Assembly (NCBI RefSeq): GCF_025244705.1
Contig: NZ_CP104207.1
Coordinates: 1,674,001 to 1,738,000 of the forward strand
Direction: 5' to 3'
Length of the DNA stretch: 64,000 bases
From: Sphingopyxis sp. PET50
GTDB taxonomy: Bacteria > Pseudomonadota > Alphaproteobacteria > Sphingomonadales > Sphingomonadaceae
Shown: in pieces, positions 20,825 to 30,658 of the stretch
How positions within the stretch are numbered: the first letter of the stretch is position 1
Layout of the letters: each line of letters opens with the position of its first letter
The notes under the pieces: model-generated
Told to the model about the DNA's origin: nothing
Seen by the model: only the letters and a program-made list of their open reading frames with translations
Database searches by the model: none
Position numbers and translations under genes: made by a program

Positions 20825-22076
20825 TCAGCGTTTGCGGGTGAGCGCCTTGCGGACCGCATCCTGCGCGAGCGGCTGGAGCGACGGAAAACCGGGCCCCATC
20901 AGCCGCTGGACCATGCCGACGAACACCAGGTCATTTTCGGGATCGGCCCAGAACCAGGTGCCGAGCGGCTCCGTCCCACAAATAGGTCCCCCGCCCGACC
21001 GCGACATGGGCGGCGGCGGGGTCGGTGACGACGACGCCATCGAAGCCATATTCATAGCCGGGGCGCAGCCCCTGAAAGCCGATACCGTAGCCCTTCGGGA
21101 TCAGCTCGGGCGGCAGATGTGTTGTCATCATCTCGCGCGTCGAGGCGGCGCTGAGCACCTGCCGGCCGTCGAGTTCACCCTCGCCCACCAGCATTCGCGC
21201 GAAGCGGGCATAGTCGCCCGCCGTCGTCACCAACCCGCCGCCGCCCGACGCGAAGCCGGGTTCCGCCGCGAAGGTCATGTTGAACGGCGAGGGAATCTCC
21301 TGCAGCCGGTCGCCAGCCCAGCCATAGAGCGTCGCGAAGCGCCCGCGCTTGGCCTCCGGGACATAGAAGCCGGTGTCGGGCATGCCGAGCGGTTCGAAGA
21401 TGTGGCGCCGCATGAAATCGCCAAGCTTCTCACCCGACAGCCGTTCGACGATCACGCCCTGCAAGTCGACCGACACGCTGTATTGCCACTGGCTTCCCGG
21501 CTGATAGGCGAGTGGCAGCGCGGCGATGCGGCGAACGAAATCGTCGGCATCGTCCGCCGCCCAAATATCGGCGGCGCGATAGCCGTCGTCGACGAAACCG
21601 GCCCCGAACCCATAGCTGAAGCCCGCAGTGTGGGTCATCAACTGCCGCATCGTCGGCGGCTTGGCCGGTGCCTCCAATATCGGCGAACCGTCCGCCCGCT
21701 GTCCGGCGAAGACCTTCACGTCGGCGAGTTCGGGAAGATATTTGGCGACCGGGTCGTCAAGGTTCCATTTGCCCTGATCATGGAGGATCATCATCGCGAC
21801 CGCGGTGACCGGCTTGGTCATCGAATAGGCGCGGAAGATCGTGTCTTCGGTCATCGGTGCACGTGACTGGAGGTCGCGGTAACCGAGAGCCGAGCTGTGG
21901 ATCAGCCGGTCGCCGCGATAGACCATCGTCACCACGCCGGACACCGCCTTGGCCTTCACCAGCTTGTCCATCGCCTTGTCGACCTCGGCGAGGCGCGGCG
22001 ACGGTGCGGGCTCGGCCAATCCCGGCTGCGCGATCAGCAGGGCCGCGGTCAGCACCAGTCCGCCGAGGCGCCTCAT
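20825..22076 (-). CDS. Class C beta-lactamase-like serine hydrolase/esterase, one frame break
   Basis: The signal MRRLGGLVLTAALLIAQPGL is followed by a beta-lactamase/transpeptidase fold. SxxK lies in FRAYSMTKPVTAVA, the YxN-like Tyr in WQYSVSVDLQGVIVE, and the C-terminal box around HVAVGRGTY. This arrangement is typical of EstB-type esterases rather than true beta-lactamases. A break at about 20966 is corrected by removing one T to give WDGAAGTWFWADPENDLVFV, a conserved family ending. The start overlaps the preceding hydrolase stop by four bases, and the end is 12 bases from the GH3 gene. It probably removes acyl groups from the operon's substrate (inference). Confidence 0.85.
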
Positions 22077-23107
22077 TGCGGATTCTCCAGCCGCCGCAGG
22101 AAGAAAGCGGCAGCGCGCGAAATCGCGGTCAGCGTCTCGGGCGCCGTCGGCGCCATCGCGGGGAAAACGTGCGGCATGCCCTCGTAGAGATCGAGCACCG
22201 CTTCGCCGCCGCCGCCGAGGATCGCCTGATATTGCCGCACGGCATTGCTGACGAACATCTCGTGCGTGCCCGCCTGCACCAGCGTCGGCGGGAAGGGCTT
22301 CGAATAGTCGCCATAGACGGGCGAGACATAGGGATTCTTCTGATCTTCCGGTGCCGCATAAGCCTTGGCTGCCGAGGCGAGGATGCGCAGGTCGAGCACC
22401 GGATCGCTCTGGCCGAGCGTCGCATAGGTGTCGCCCGTCGCGGTGATGTCCGACCAGGGCGACAGCAGATAGACGGCGCCGGGAAGCGCGAGATTCTCGT
22501 CGCGCATCCGCAGCACCGCCCCCGCCGCGAGCCCGCCGCCCGCGGAATCGCCGAACACGCCGATCGCCCCGGCGGGATGCCCTTCGTCGAGCAGCGCCTT
22601 GTACACCGACACAACCTCGCCCGTGATCCGGCGCCAGTCGCCGCGCGGCGCGAGCGTATAGTCGACCGAGACGATCTCCAGCCCCGACGCCTTCGCCATC
22701 AGCGAGGGAACGCCAAGCGTCCCCTTCGCCGAAAAGAGCGTGTAGCCGCCGCCGTGGAGATAGAGCAGCACACGCTTCGAAGGCGTATATTTCTGCGGCG
22801 TCACGCGGACGACCGGAACGCCGCCGAGCTTCGCTTCGGTCACCTTCATGCCGAACGCCTGGGCGTGCTGAACCGAGGCGGGTTCCATTCCCTTCGCCAG
22901 CGCCTCGGCGAGCGCGGTCCATTCCTCGCGCGTTTTCGGCACCCAGTCGGATTTCTGCTGTTCGGCGTTGACCGCATAGGCGGGCCCGAGCACCGCCGCC
23001 GCCTCTTTCGAGACGGTCGGCGGCACCTCGTACCGGGCCGGAGCGGACTGCTGGCCGAATGCCGGGCTTGCCAGCATCGCCAGCAGTAGGGCGGCTTTCA
23101 TTCGCAC
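22073..23107 (-). CDS. Alpha/beta-hydrolase of the HSL/acetyl-esterase family, exported
   Basis: This 344-residue protein has a signal peptide (MKAALLLAMLASPAFGQQ after a two-residue lead). It has the oxyanion motif YLHGGGYTLF, nucleophile elbow GVFGDSAGGGLAAG, an acid in the segment before SPVYGD, and a C-terminal His in EGMPHVFPAM. These are the hormone-sensitive-lipase family features (HGGG and GDSAGG). It is the second gene of the TonB/GH3 operon, 21 bases after the receptor, and overlaps the serine hydrolase start by ATGA. It probably deacylates an exogenous ester; the substrate is unknown. Confidence 0.88.
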   Translation of the reverse strand: MRMKAALLLAMLASPAFGQQSAPARYEVPPTVSKEAAAVLGPAYAVNAEQQKSDWVPKTREEWTALAEALAKGMEPASVQHAQAFGMKVTEAKLGGVPVVRVTPQKYTPSKRVLLYLHGGGYTLFSAKGTLGVPSLMAKASGLEIVSVDYTLAPRGDWRRITGEVVSVYKALLDEGHPAGAIGVFGDSAGGGLAAGAVLRMRDENLALPGAVYLLSPWSDITATGDTYATLGQSDPVLDLRILASAAKAYAAPEDQKNPYVSPVYGDYSKPFPPTLVQAGTHEMFVSNAVRQYQAILGGGGEAVLDLYEGMPHVFPAMAPTAPETLTAISRAAAFFLRRLENPQ

Positions 23108-23128
23108 ATCGTCTCTCCCGTACCCGCC

Positions 23129-25465
23129 CTACATCTTGAACAGCAGCGAGACGCCGATCGTCCGTCCGCCTTCGGAGGTCGGGTTCTGGGTATAGCCGCC
23201 GTCGTCGAAGAAGGTCGCATAGATATCGGCGACGAACCGCTTCTTCAGCAGATTGCGGGCATAGAGTCCCAGCCGCCAGCTTCCGTCGGCGGCGCTGACG
23301 CCCATATTGGCGTTGAGCATGCCATAGGACGGGACGCGCGTATTGGGATCGACCGGGTTCGAACGCACGCTGTCGCGCCAGCCGTAGCGCAGGTTGAAAT
23401 CCGCGCGCAGCCGCGACGACAGGTCGGCGACATAATCCGCCGACACGGTAAAGGCCGTGCGCGGCGTATTCGCGAGCGACAGGCCCTTCATCGACGCGTA
23501 ATTCTGTCCCGGCGCGCCCGGGATCGGCGCGCAATTGCCGTTTGCGGGATCGGTCCCGACCGGCTGGAGCGGATAGCAGCTCGTGAAGATCGCCCCATAT
23601 TCGGTGTCGTTGAGCGATCCGTTCACCGACAGGACGAACCCCTTGGCGACCAGCAGCCGCGCCTCGACCTCGAGACCCTGCGCGGTGAGCGACCGCGCGT
23701 TGGCGAAGCCGGCCCATGCGGCGGATCGAGCGAATCGTCGATGATCGTCGCCTGGAAGTCCTTGAACTTCGAATGGAAGGCCGCGAGGTTCAGCGTCAGC
23801 TTGCGGTCGAAGAGCATCGTCTTGATGCCGACTTCCTTGGCATAGACGATTTCGGGCCGCACCTCGTTGACCGCGCCATTGTTCAGCGACGCCGCGACCG
23901 GCCCCTTGTAGCCGCGCGACATGCTGGCATAGAGCATGACGTCCTGCGCGACGTCGAACTGGCCGCCGAAGCGCCACGAGAAATCGTCGGCCTTCACCGT
24001 CCCCTCGAACGGCGGCTGGAGCGGACCGAAGCCGACGAAGTTCGGCACCGCCGTCACGCTGAGGCTCGCGAACACCTTGTCGTGGGTCAGGCGCCCGCTC
24101 GGCAAAGACGCGCAGCCGGTCGCTGATCCGGTAGGTACCGTCGATGAAGGCCGCATAGCTCGTATTCTCGTTGCCGAAGTGCATCTCGCCGCCGGCACCC
24201 GAATAGCGCATGCCGGGGAGGGTCGGCAGGCCGAACGTGCCGCCCTGCAGCTGGTTCGCGCGCAGCTTGTAGTTGTAGAAATAGAGGCCGACGGTGAAGA
24301 TCAACGGGTTCGGCGGCGACTGGATGCGCAGTTCCTGCGTCCACTGGTCGGTGTGATAGCCGCGGCCGCGGTTGAAGTCGAAATAGGGCACCGGCGCCTG
24401 CACGATCGGGAATTGCGACCCGAGGTTCCACCCCTTGTAGGCGGAGATCGAGGTCAGCGTGTATCCGCCGCCGAGGTCGATATCGGCCTGCAGCGAACCG
24501 CCCTGGTTGTTCGTGTGGAAATAGGCGGTGTTGCCCGCGAAGATCGCGGCGTCGAGATTCTTCGGCCCCGGAACGATGCCCAGCGAGCCGACGATGTCAC
24601 GGAAGCTGCCCGGCCCCGTCGCGACCCCGAAATTGCGCAGCGTGCCATAGCCGAACGTGTTGTCGTTGCGGCTCGCGTAACCGATCGCGGTGACGGTGAC
24701 GGCGTCCGATGGCTGCCACATCAGCTTGCCGCGAATCCCCTTGTCGGTCTGGAAGCCCATCTTGGTGCCGTCGTAATTGTCGATATAGCCGTCGCGATGC
24801 TGGTAATAGCCGGTGATGCGCGCCGCGAGGGTCGAGCTGATCGGCACATTCACCGCGAGGCTCAGCACCGTCTCGTCGTCGCTGCCGTAATTGGCCGCGC
24901 CCGCGACGTTCCATTCGCCGATCACCGGCTGCTTGGTGATGATCTGGATGACGCCCGCCGAGGAATTCTTGCCGAACAGCGTGCCCTGCGGCCCGCGCAG
25001 CACCTCGATGCGGTCGAGGTCGGTCAGGCTGTTGATGCCGATCGAACGCGTATTGCCGTCGGCGACACCGTCCACGACAATGCCGACCGAGGCTTCGGCG
25101 CCGGTATCATAGGTCTGCGTCCCCACGCCGCGGATCTGATAGGTCGGATAAAAGAGCGAGTTGTTCACCGTCACGCTCGGCGCCAGATACTGAACGTCGG
25201 TGAGATTCTTGTATGTCGATTTCTCGATATCGTCGCCCTTGATCGCGGTGACGGCGACCGGCACGTCCTGCAATCGCTCGGCGCGGCGGCGCGCGGTCAC
25301 GATGATATCGCTGTCGCGCTCGTCGTCCGAACGGGTCGAGGATTGCGGCTGGCCCCGATCGTCCGCCTGTCCCGCTTCTGCCGTGGCCTCCTGCGCCCAT
25401 GCTGCGCCGCTACCGACAGACAGCCAGGCCGCTCCTGCGAGCAGCACCCAGTGGTTTCTCTTCAT
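23129..25465 (-). CDS. TonB-dependent outer-membrane receptor, two frame breaks
   Basis: The start MKRNHWVLLAGAAWLSVGSG is a signal peptide; an adjacent ATG at 25468 would add one Met. The plug domain reads DIIVTARRRAERLQDVPVAV, GVGTQTYDTGAEASVGIVVD and LRGPQGTLFGKNSSAGVI, and a 22-strand barrel follows. It ends in GVSLLFKM, the usual terminal aromatic strand. Frame breaks occur near 24097 (removing one C gives VFAEGRLTHDKVFASL) and near 23720 (two extra or one missing base). The corrected length is about 777 residues. It is the first gene of the operon with two esterases and GH3, so it probably imports a glycosylated or acylated aromatic or oligosaccharide. It resembles iron-complex/vitamin-type sphingomonad receptors in the plug. 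Confidence 0.9.
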   Translation of the reverse strand: MKRNHWVLLAGAAWLSVGSGAAWAQEATAEAGQADDRGQPQSSTRSDDERDSDIIVTARRRAERLQDVPVAVTAIKGDDIEKSTYKNLTDVQYLAPSVTVNNSLFYPTYQIRGVGTQTYDTGAEASVGIVVDGVADGNTRSIGINSLTDLDRIEVLRGPQGTLFGKNSSAGVIQIITKQPVIGEWNVAGAANYGSDDETVLSLAVNVPISSTLAARITGYYQHRDGYIDNYDGTKMGFQTDKGIRGKLMWQPSDAVTVTAIGYASRNDNTFGYGTLRNFGVATGPGSFRDIVGSLGIVPGPKNLDAAIFAGNTAYFHTNNQGGSLQADIDLGGGYTLTSISAYKGWNLGSQFPIVQAPVPYFDFNRGRGYHTDQWTQELRIQSPPNPLIFTVGLYFYNYKLRANQLQGGTFGLPTLPGMRYSGAGGEMHFGNENTSYAAFIDGTYRISDRLRVFAERAPDPRQGVREPQRDGGAELRRLRSAPAAVRGDGEGRRFLVALRRPVRRRAGRHALCQHVARLQGAGRGVAEQWRGQRGAARNRLCQGSRHQDDALRPQADAEPRGLPFEVQGLPGDDHRRFARSAAWAGFANARSLTAQGLEVEARLLVAKGFVLSVNGSLNDTEYGAIFTSCYPLQPVGTDPANGNCAPIPGAPGQNYASMKGLSLANTPRTAFTVSADYVADLSSRLRADFNLRYGWRDSVRSNPVDPNTRVPSYGMLNANMGVSAADGSWRLGLYARNLLKKRFVADIYATFFDDGGYTQNPTSEGGRTIGVSLLFKM

Positions 25466-25902
25466 CATCCCTCCCATGGCTCCGGCCTCCGGAGCGCGAT
25501 TGCCCATGGGCATCGCTCGCTGCTGGCTCCGCTCTCTTCGAGAGACGGCGAAGCCCGGCGGCGGCGTGCCGCATTCGTCGTTGAGCCATCAGTGTGGCCG
25601 ATTTGGAGGTATCACAGCCAGCTGCGCCGCAGTCCCCCGACATTAGTAGGGGGAGGACGGCGCAGCACCATTCCGCGCGCCGCCATGGCACAGGAAACCC
25701 GGAATACCGCGACAAATGACTAGAGCTCGCAGCGCTTAGCCGCGCCGGAGACCTCTTCAATCGAATGCGAAAGCCGCCGTGCGCGACACCCGGCAGATAA
25801 AGTTTCCGCCGCGAGCCGTTTCGGGACCAGGCCTGTCGGCCCCCGCCCCCATCCGCGAAATCCGACGGTTGCGCCGCCGCTCGCCCGCGGTAAGCTGCCC
25901 GC
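25466..25902. other. Intergenic region between the TonB operon and the AI-2E gene
   Basis: About 435 bases separate two divergent transcription units. No convincing gene was found. The stretch 25600-25740 is locally less GC-rich (GATTTGGAGGTATCACAGCC, GGAATACCGCGACAAATGAC), the best place for the receptor operon promoter. I saw no clear operator or riboswitch. Confidence 0.45.
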
Positions 25903-27000
25903 ATGACCGAAAAGACGCAGGCTCCCGCATCACCCGCCCGATCGCGCAGCAAGGCGGCACCGCCGCCGCCCGCCTTCGGTGCGGGGCGGATCGCGGGGGC
26001 GGTGCTGATCGTGCTGGCGCTCGTCGGGGTCGCGCTGCTGCTGGTCGAGCTGACGCGTTTCTTCATGCTGGTCTTCGCGGCGATCGTGCTCGGTGCGATT
26101 TTCGATGCGATCGCAAGCTGGCTGTGCGCGAAGACCAGGGTCGGGCGCGGCGTCGCGCTGGCGCTGTCGGTCGCCGGGATCGTCGCGATCTTTGCCGGGG
26201 CCTTCATGCTGTTCGGGTCGCAGCTGGCGCGCGAGGTCGATACGATCCGCGAACAGATTCCGGCGGCGCTGCAAGGCGTCGAGGCGTTCCTCGACCGCTA
26301 TGGGCTGGGCGAACAGGTTCGCGAACTGGCTGCGGTGGGCAGCGAAGATGTCTCGCGCCTCGCGCAGCAGGCGGGCGGCTATGCGCTGGCGGCGGGGAGC
26401 GGGATCGCCGATTTCGTGCTCGTGCTCGTCGCGGCGATCTTCCTCGCCAGCGACCCCGACACCTATCGGCGCGGGCTGCTGCTGATGCTCCCCGCGCGCG
26501 CCGAGGAGACCGCTTCGCTGGCGCTCGCCGATGCGGGGCGCGGGCTGAAGGGCTGGATGATGGGACAGGCAGTGTCGTCGCTTGTCGTCGCGGCGCTGAC
26601 CTGGGCGGGCCTCGCCGCGCTCGGAGTTCCCGCCGCGGGCGGGCTGGGGCTGATCGCGGGGCTGCTCGACGTCATCCCGATGATCGGGCCAATCATCGCC
26701 GGGGTGCCGGCGGTGCTGCTGGCCTTCACCGTGTCGCCGATGACCGCGCTGTGGACGCTGGTCCTGTTCCTCGCGATCCAGCAGTTGCAGGGCAATTTCC
26801 TGCAGCCGATGATCCAGAAACAGGCGGTCGACGTGCCGCCCGCGGTGCTGCTGTTCGCGGTGGTCGCGGCGGGCATCCTGTTCGGTTTCATGGGTGTGCT
26901 GCTCGCCGCGCCGCTGACGGTGGTGGTCTATGTGCTGGTCCAGCGGGTCTATGTGAAGACGCTGCTGGGCAAGGATATCAGGATCGCGGGGAAAGACTAG
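25903..27000 (+). CDS. AI-2E family (PerM/TqsA-like) transporter
   Basis: A 365-residue protein with about eight membrane segments: two after residue 25 (IAGAVLIVLALVGVALLLVE, FFMLVFAAIVLGAIFDA), one near residue 80, and a cluster after residue 190 including LGLIAGLLDVIPMIGPIIAG, the conserved family signature (LDxIPxxGPxIG). The loop between is amphipathic and charged (VDTIREQIPAALQG). Members export autoinducer-2 or other small molecules, or act as Na+/H+ antiporters; substrate cannot be told here. It has its own promoter region and is followed by a palindromic repeat. Confidence 0.88.
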   Translation: MTEKTQAPASPARSRSKAAPPPPAFGAGRIAGAVLIVLALVGVALLLVELTRFFMLVFAAIVLGAIFDAIASWLCAKTRVGRGVALALSVAGIVAIFAGAFMLFGSQLAREVDTIREQIPAALQGVEAFLDRYGLGEQVRELAAVGSEDVSRLAQQAGGYALAAGSGIADFVLVLVAAIFLASDPDTYRRGLLLMLPARAEETASLALADAGRGLKGWMMGQAVSSLVVAALTWAGLAALGVPAAGGLGLIAGLLDVIPMIGPIIAGVPAVLLAFTVSPMTALWTLVLFLAIQQLQGNFLQPMIQKQAVDVPPAVLLFAVVAAGILFGFMGVLLAAPLTVVVYVLVQRVYVKTLLGKDIRIAGKD

Positions 27001-27012
27001 CCAACACAAAAT

Positions 27013-27100
27013 CCGTTTGCCCTGAGCTTGTCGAAGGGCCGTTCTTCTCTTCGGCGCCGGAGAAAGAAGGACGGTGCTTCGACAAGCTCAGCACGAACGG
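27013..27100. repeat. Dispersed inverted repeat, CTTCGACAAGCTCAG type
   Basis: Arms GTTTGCCCTGAGCTTGTCGA and CTTCGACAAGCTCAGCACGA flank a short variable core (GTTCTTCTCTTC). Related copies lie at 32563-32647, 37924-38010 and 50622-50702. It is non-coding, sits between convergent genes, and can form a long hairpin useful as a transcription terminator. Confidence 0.88.
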
Positions 27101-27118
27101 AAACAAGGGTTCCCGGCC

Positions 27119-28573
27119 CTATTTCTTCAATTCCTTCGCCAGTGTCTTGGCGGTCGCCTTGCCATAGGGCGGCTTGAAACCGGCAAGCCCCGCGACGTCG
27201 AGCTTGGGCTGGCGATAGACCGCGCGGGCGTGGCTGAAGGTGCGGAAGCCGTCGACACCGTGGTAATTGCCCATGCCCGACGGCCCGACCCCGCCGAAGG
27301 GCAGGTCCTCCATCGCATTGTGGAACAGCACGTCGTTGACCGTTACCCCGCCCGAGATGGTGCGGGTGAGCACGCGTTCTTCCTCGCTCTTGTCCTGCCC
27401 GAAATAATAGAGGCCGAGCGGGCGGTCGTGCGCGTTCACATAGTCGATCGCCTCGTCGATCGTCCTGTAGGTCTTCACCGGCAGGATCGGGCCGAAGATT
27501 TCCTCCTGCATCACCTTCATGTCGTCGGTGGGGTTGCGGACGATGTGGAGCGGCATCTTGTGGCCGTTGGCGCTCGCGAAATCCTCCTGCCCCGGATTGA
27601 CCTCGATCACCTCGGCGCCCTTTTCGCGCGCGTCCGCCAGATAGGATTGCAAGCGGTCGTAATTGCGGACGTTGACCACCGAAGTGTAATCGTCGTTGGC
27701 GAGCAGCGTCGGATAGAGGGCGGCCGCCCCCTGGACCACGCTGTCGATCACCTCGCCCTCCTGATCCTCGGCGACGAGGAGGTAGTCGGGGGCGAGGCAG
27801 ATCTGCCCCGCGTTCATCAGCTTGCCGAGCGCGACGCGCTGGCCCGCCTGCTCTTTGTTCGCGCTGCGCCCGATGAAGGTCGGCGACTTGCCGCCGAGTT
27901 CGAGCGTCACGGGAACGAGGTTATCGGCGGCGGCGCGCATGATATGACGCCCCACGCTGGTCGCGCCGGTGAAGATCAGATGGTCGAAGGCGAGCTTCGA
28001 GAAAGCGACCCCGATGTCGGCATCGCCGGTGAACACCGCCATCTCGCTCTCGTCGAAATAGTCGGGCACCAGCCGCGCCATCAGGGCGGAGACATGTTCG
28101 GTGAACTCGCTGGGCTTGATCATCGCGCGGTTGCCCGCGGCGAGCACGCCCGCCATCGGCACGAACACCATGCCGACGGGGAAATTCCACGGCGCGACGA
28201 CGCCGACGACGCCCTTGGGCTGATAGATCACCTCGGCCTTCGCGCCGAGCAGCCCGAGCGGGAAAGTCGGCTTGCGTTTCTCGCCCCTCGCCCAGGCGGC
28301 CAGATGCTTCTTCGCATGTTTGAGCGCGCTGACCGACGGCATGATGTCGGTCATCAGCGTCTGTTCGCGGCTGCGATGGCCGAAATCCTCGCTCACCGCT
28401 TTCGCAAATTCCTCGGCATTGTCGACGAGCATCGCGATCGCGCGGTCGATACGGTCGGTCCGCACGGCGAGGCTTTCGGGCATGGCGGCGGTGAAGCTGG
28501 CCTTCTGCGCCGCCAGCACCTCGTGCATGCGCGCGGTTTCGCCTGCGATATCCTGCTTGATCGCGGTGGCCAT
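27119..28573 (-). CDS. Coniferyl-aldehyde-dehydrogenase-like NAD(P)-dependent aldehyde dehydrogenase
   Basis: A 484-residue aldehyde dehydrogenase with VVAPWNFPVGMVFVPMAG, the Rossmann segment FTGATSVGRHIM, catalytic Glu in VTLELGGKSPTF, and catalytic Cys in NAGQICLAPDYLLV. The DILFHNAMEDLPFGGVGPSG-type ending (here VTVNDVLFHNAMEDLPFGG) is characteristic of the CALDH/class-3-like group that oxidises aromatic or fatty aldehydes. The start MATAIKQDIAGETARM is short and cytoplasmic. It is divergent from the thiolase gene with about 160 bases between them. Confidence 0.88.
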   Translation of the reverse strand: MATAIKQDIAGETARMHEVLAAQKASFTAAMPESLAVRTDRIDRAIAMLVDNAEEFAKAVSEDFGHRSREQTLMTDIMPSVSALKHAKKHLAAWARGEKRKPTFPLGLLGAKAEVIYQPKGVVGVVAPWNFPVGMVFVPMAGVLAAGNRAMIKPSEFTEHVSALMARLVPDYFDESEMAVFTGDADIGVAFSKLAFDHLIFTGATSVGRHIMRAAADNLVPVTLELGGKSPTFIGRSANKEQAGQRVALGKLMNAGQICLAPDYLLVAEDQEGEVIDSVVQGAAALYPTLLANDDYTSVVNVRNYDRLQSYLADAREKGAEVIEVNPGQEDFASANGHKMPLHIVRNPTDDMKVMQEEIFGPILPVKTYRTIDEAIDYVNAHDRPLGLYYFGQDKSEEERVLTRTISGGVTVNDVLFHNAMEDLPFGGVGPSGMGNYHGVDGFRTFSHARAVYRQPKLDVAGLAGFKPPYGKATAKTLAKELKK

Positions 28574-28731
28574 GACCCGTCTCCCTTATCAATTGCGGCG
28601 GTGTTTGATCATGCCGCGCGGCGGGTTGCAAGATGAAACCGGCTTCCCATCTTGTCCCTACCCCTTTCGCAACCACAGCAAAGGCGCTAATCGACCCGCC
28701 GAAACCCCTTTCCCCTACGGAGTCTTTTGCC

Positions 28732-29920
28732 ATGACCGCCACCGATCCCGTCGTCTTCCTCTCCTATGCGCGCACCCCGATGGGCGGCATGCAGGGCGCG
28801 CTGTCGGATGCGAGCGCGACCGATCTCGGCGCGACCGCGGTGAAAGCGGCGGTCGAGCGCGCGGGCGTGTCGGGCGACGACATCGAGCGCATCTATATGG
28901 GCTGCGTGCTCCCCGCCGGGCTCGGCCAGGCAGCCGGCGCGTCAGGCGGCGATCAAGGCGGGCCTGCCCAAGTCGGTGCAGGCGACCACGGTCAACAAGG
29001 TGTGCGGTTCGGGCATGCAGACCGTCATCATGACCGCCGAGGCGCTCGCCGCGGGCAGCATCGACCTCGCCGTCGCGGGCGGCATGGAGTCGATGACCAA
29101 TGCGCCCTATCTGCTCAAGAAGCACCGTTCGGGCGCGCGGATCGGGCACGACACCGCATACGACCATATGTTCCTCGACGGGCTGGAGGATGCCTATGAG
29201 GCGGGCCGTGCGATGGGCACCTTCGCGCAGGACACCGCCGACGCCTATCAGCTGACGCGGCAGGCGCAGGACGATTATACGCTCGAATCGCTGAGCCGCG
29301 CCAAGGCGGCGATCGCCGACGGCGCCTTTGTCAATGAAATCGCGCCGGTGACGATCGCGGGCCGCAAGGGCGACGTGATCGTCGACACCGACGAGGCGCC
29401 GGGCAAGGCGATGCCCGAAAAGATCCCGACGCTGAAGCCCGCCTTTGCCAAGGACGGCACGATCACCGCCGCGACCAGTTCGTCGATTTCGGACGGCGCC
29501 GCCGCCGTCGTGCTGACCCGCCAGTCGGTCGCCGAGGCGAAGGGCGCGAAGCCGGTGGCGAAGCTCGTCGCGCACGCGGCGCACGCGCAGGAACCCAAGG
29601 ATTTCACCATCGCCCCGATCGGCGCGATCAACAAGGTGCTGGCCAAGGCCGGCTGGTCGATCGACGAGGTCGACCTGTTCGAGGTCAATGAGGCGTTCGC
29701 CTGCGTCGCGATGTTCGCGATGAAGGACCTCGGCATCCCGCACGACAGGATCAACGTCCACGGCGGCGCGACCGCGCTCGGCCACCCGATCGGCGCCAGC
29801 GGCACGCGCATCATCACGACGCTGATCGCGGCGCTGCAGCGCCACGGCAAGACGCGCGGCATCGCCAGCCTGTGCATCGGCGGCGGCGAAGCCACGGCGG
29901 TGGCGGTCGAACTGGTTTAA
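28732..29920 (+). CDS. Acetyl-CoA C-acyltransferase (thiolase), one frame break
   Basis: A type II thiolase with the active-site Cys in TTVNKVCGSGMQTVIM, His in NVHGGATALGHPIGASGTR and C-terminal Cys in IASLCIGGGEATAVAVE. The frame breaks at about 28934-28941. Removing one base restores GLGQAPARQAAIKAGLPK, the standard family sequence, so the gene is almost certainly intact in the organism. The corrected length is about 395 residues. ACGGAG precedes the ATG at 28732. It forms or cleaves acetoacetyl-CoA or longer 3-ketoacyl-CoA; the preferred chain length cannot be read. Confidence 0.9.
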
Positions 29921-29926
29921 GGAATG

Positions 29927-30015
29927 CGTCGCCCCCGCGAAGGCGGGGCCGCCAACGGTTTGCGCAGCGGTGCAGGATCAGGCCGATTGCGACCTCCGCC
30001 TTCGCGGGGGCGACG
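29927..30015. repeat. GTCGCCCCCGCGAAGGCGGG inverted repeat
   Basis: CGTCGCCCCCGCGAAGGCGG at the left and CCGCCTTCGCGGGGGCGACG at the right form an inverted pair around a 45-base core. The same unit occurs at 51532-51621. It is directly downstream of the thiolase stop. Confidence 0.88.
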
Positions 30016-30201
30016 GGTAAAAAGGTTCCGGGGCGTCGTCGCAAGACGGCGCCCCTTCGTCGTTACGGCGCGACAAACTGCGACACTAATGTCCTGAAAA
30101 TAAACGCGCCATTCCGGCTCCGTTCAAAGCGACTCGCCTAATCCTGTTCCTGTCATCGGGCAGTTCCCCTCCCCCTGACGGCAAAGACAAGGAATGGCAC
30201 A

Positions 30202-30639
30202 ATGAAGAAGATGAAATTTCTCACCGTCGGCCTGATCGCGGCGATGATGGTTCCCGCGGTCGCGCAGGCGAAACCCGTTCAGCCGGTCCGCGAAGCGCAG
30301 CGCGATTATCGCCACGATGTGCGCGATGCGAAGCGCGACTATCGCGGGGATGTGCGCGACGCCCGCCGCGACTATCGCGAGGATGTCCGCGACTGGCGCC
30401 GCGACACGCGCTACCAGAATTATCGCGCGCCGTTCAAATATCAGACGTTCCGCGTCGGATCGACGCTGCGCGCCAGCTATTATGCGCCGGCCTATCGTCC
30501 CGCCTGGGACAGCCGCTGGGGCGTGCCGCGGGCTGGCAAGAACCTGACCTATGTGCGCCATTACAACGACCTGCTGCTGGTCAACACGCGCACCGGCAAG
30601 GTGGTGCAGGTCTATCGCAACCACTTCCGCTGGCGCTGA
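30202..30639 (+). CDS. Periplasmic RcnB-like repeat protein
   Basis: A 145-residue protein with a Sec signal (MKKMKFLTVGLIAAMMVPAV, cleavage after AQA). The mature N-terminus has three to four copies of an 11-residue charged repeat of the form RDYRxDVRDAR. The C-terminal 80 residues are Tyr/Arg-rich and end YNDLLLVNTRTGKVVQVYRN, the conserved RcnB-family ending (Ni/Co homeostasis protein RcnB; most alphaproteobacterial members are uncharacterised). It is a single gene followed by a strong hairpin terminator. A metal or envelope-stress role is possible but not shown. Confidence 0.82.
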   Translation: MKKMKFLTVGLIAAMMVPAVAQAKPVQPVREAQRDYRHDVRDAKRDYRGDVRDARRDYREDVRDWRRDTRYQNYRAPFKYQTFRVGSTLRASYYAPAYRPAWDSRWGVPRAGKNLTYVRHYNDLLLVNTRTGKVVQVYRNHFRWR

Positions 30640-30658
30640 GCTGAGCGGGTCATGGGGA

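Noticed and set aside
20825-22076. Antibiotic-resistance beta-lactamase
   Set aside because: The fold matches, but the operon with a TonB receptor, esterase and GH3, and the EstB-like ending, favour an esterase. No resistance can be claimed.
29927-30015. Possible CRISPR array from repeated GC-rich units
   Set aside because: There is only one inverted pair per locus, no regular spacers, and the unit is a palindrome seen at unrelated intergenic sites.
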